Shown here one piece after another: positions 63,601 through 64,000 of a DNA stretch of 64,000 nucleotides (position 1 is the first letter of the stretch; every line of letters starts with the position of its first letter). The notes below the pieces were generated by a model. That model was given only the letters and a program-made list of their open reading frames with translations, ran no database searches and had not been told where the DNA came from. The position numbers and the translations under genes were made by a program. Source of the DNA: Streptomyces sp. CB02400 (GTDB taxonomy: Bacteria; Actinomycetota; Actinomycetes; Streptomycetales; Streptomycetaceae). The stretch covers positions 477,441 through 541,440 of the forward strand of contig NZ_LIWB01000005.1 of NCBI RefSeq assembly GCF_001905725.1. The letters run 5' to 3'.

Positions 63601-63620
63601 AAAATCTTGGGCAGGAACTG

Positions 63621-63649
63621 TTGACAGCCACCACTCCGATCCGTAAGGT
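63621..63649 (+). promoter_or_regulatory. rRNA operon promoter 1
   Basis: TTGACA (63621-63626), 17 bases, TAAGGT (63644-63649): close to the vegetative sigma factor consensus, and the strongest promoter in the window. Confidence 0.8.
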
Positions 63650-63781
63650 TCTTCGGGTTGCCACGGGGCCGTAACGGTTCTTCGGCAGCACCTTCCGCCG
63701 CATCCGCGGCACTCAAAACCCCAGCACGACCTCCCAGTGGAAAAGATTTCGGCGTGCCCGAATTCAATTCCGACCCTCGAT

Positions 63782-63811
63782 TTGAGGAACACGGAGAGAG
63801 TCCGCTAAGGT
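63782..63811 (+). promoter_or_regulatory. rRNA operon promoter 2
   Basis: TTGAGG (63782-63787), 18 bases, TAAGGT (63806-63811). The same -10 as promoter 1. Tandem promoters are typical of Streptomyces rrn operons. Confidence 0.7.
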
Positions 63812-64000
63812 TTGAGACGTCGGAACGGCCCAACGGCCGGGAAGACAGCCCGCTCTGACCGGGAATCAGGCCCGAAAGGATCTGATAGAGTCGGAACCGC
63901 CGGAAAGGGAAACGCGAAAGCGGGAACCTGGAAAGCACCGAGGAAATCGGATCGGAAAGGTCTGATAGAGTCGGAAACGCAAGACCGAAGGGAAGCGCCC
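63812..64000 (+). other. rRNA operon leader (16S gene expected beyond window)
   Basis: The stretch contains CTGATAGAGTCGGAA twice (63882-63896 and 63962-63976) amid A/G-rich sequence (GGAAAGGGAAACGCGAAAGC; GCAAGACCGAAGGGAAGCGC). This matches my memory of the Streptomyces pre-rRNA leader upstream of 16S, where further -10-like elements and processing sites lie. The mature 16S 5' end is not in the window. Confidence 0.85.

Overview
The window is a piece of a Streptomyces chromosome. The supporting signs are very high GC with strong GC bias at third codon positions, many GTG starts, and Streptomyces-specific genes: bldC, an Lsr2 paralogue, an AtrA-type TetR regulator, DUF3073 and DUF6274 small proteins, and leucine/valine dehydrogenase. 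From memory of the family, not from a search, the order from dnaX to the MarR gene matches the core region around SCO4067-SCO4122 of S. coelicolor, a few hundred kb from oriC. Nearly all of it is conserved core chromosome; I see no prophage, no complete insertion sequence, no CRISPR array and no biosynthetic cluster.

Layout. 1-6.4 kb: a truncated SDR oxidoreductase, a CopC/CopD copper protein, a DM13 protein, a mycothiol-dependent enzyme, and a GlxA-type regulator next to a type I GAPDH. This part may be accessory. 6.5-10.4 kb: tRNA-Ser, the SRP RNA, dnaX and purD. 10.7-15.8 kb: a large membrane protein resembling a dead M48 protease, a DMFase-like protein, purC and a tRNA-Gly. 15.8-20.3 kb, leftward: an ABC exporter with a two-component system, two tRNA-Gly genes (one with an abnormal T-arm) and the Lsr2 paralogue. 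20.6-28.4 kb: purS-purQ-purL, purF and purM, with two unrelated genes between. 28.5-33.2 kb: DUF3073, vdh, bldC, the DUF6274 gene, and a scar resembling the right end of an IS200/IS605-type element.

33-43 kb: a leftward block of tRNA-Glu, tRNA-Asp, a perfect parS site, tRNA-Phe, hrpA and a second identical tRNA-Asp. Then a membrane-bound metallophosphoesterase, a minimal zincin, a lipoprotein and an RGG/DR-repeat DEAD-box helicase. 43-49.7 kb: tRNA-Lys, a second two-component system, a RibD-like protein with reversed domain order, initiator tRNA-fMet, a c-di-AMP (ydaO) riboswitch controlling an M23 endopeptidase, and a PrsW protease. 49.7-63.6 kb: trmB, lhgO, an NsdA-like TPR regulator, an asparagine-synthetase-like protein with a damaged PP-loop, atrA divergent from NDH-2, a SpoIIE/PP2C phosphatase, and a divergent MFS/MarR pair. 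The last 400 bases are the promoter and leader of an rRNA operon; the 16S gene should lie just past the window.

How they fit together. Seven purine genes (purD, C, S, Q, L, F, M) cover steps 1, 2, 4, 5 and 8 of IMP synthesis, spread over several transcripts among tRNA and RNA genes. This is a growth-related neighbourhood close to the origin. Developmental or global regulators (bldC, atrA, the Lsr2 paralogue, the NsdA-like protein) are interleaved. Several genes (glxA-like, dnaX, purD, purF, the 24 kb gene, marR) have a -10-like hexamer 6-9 nt before the start codon, which predicts leaderless mRNAs.
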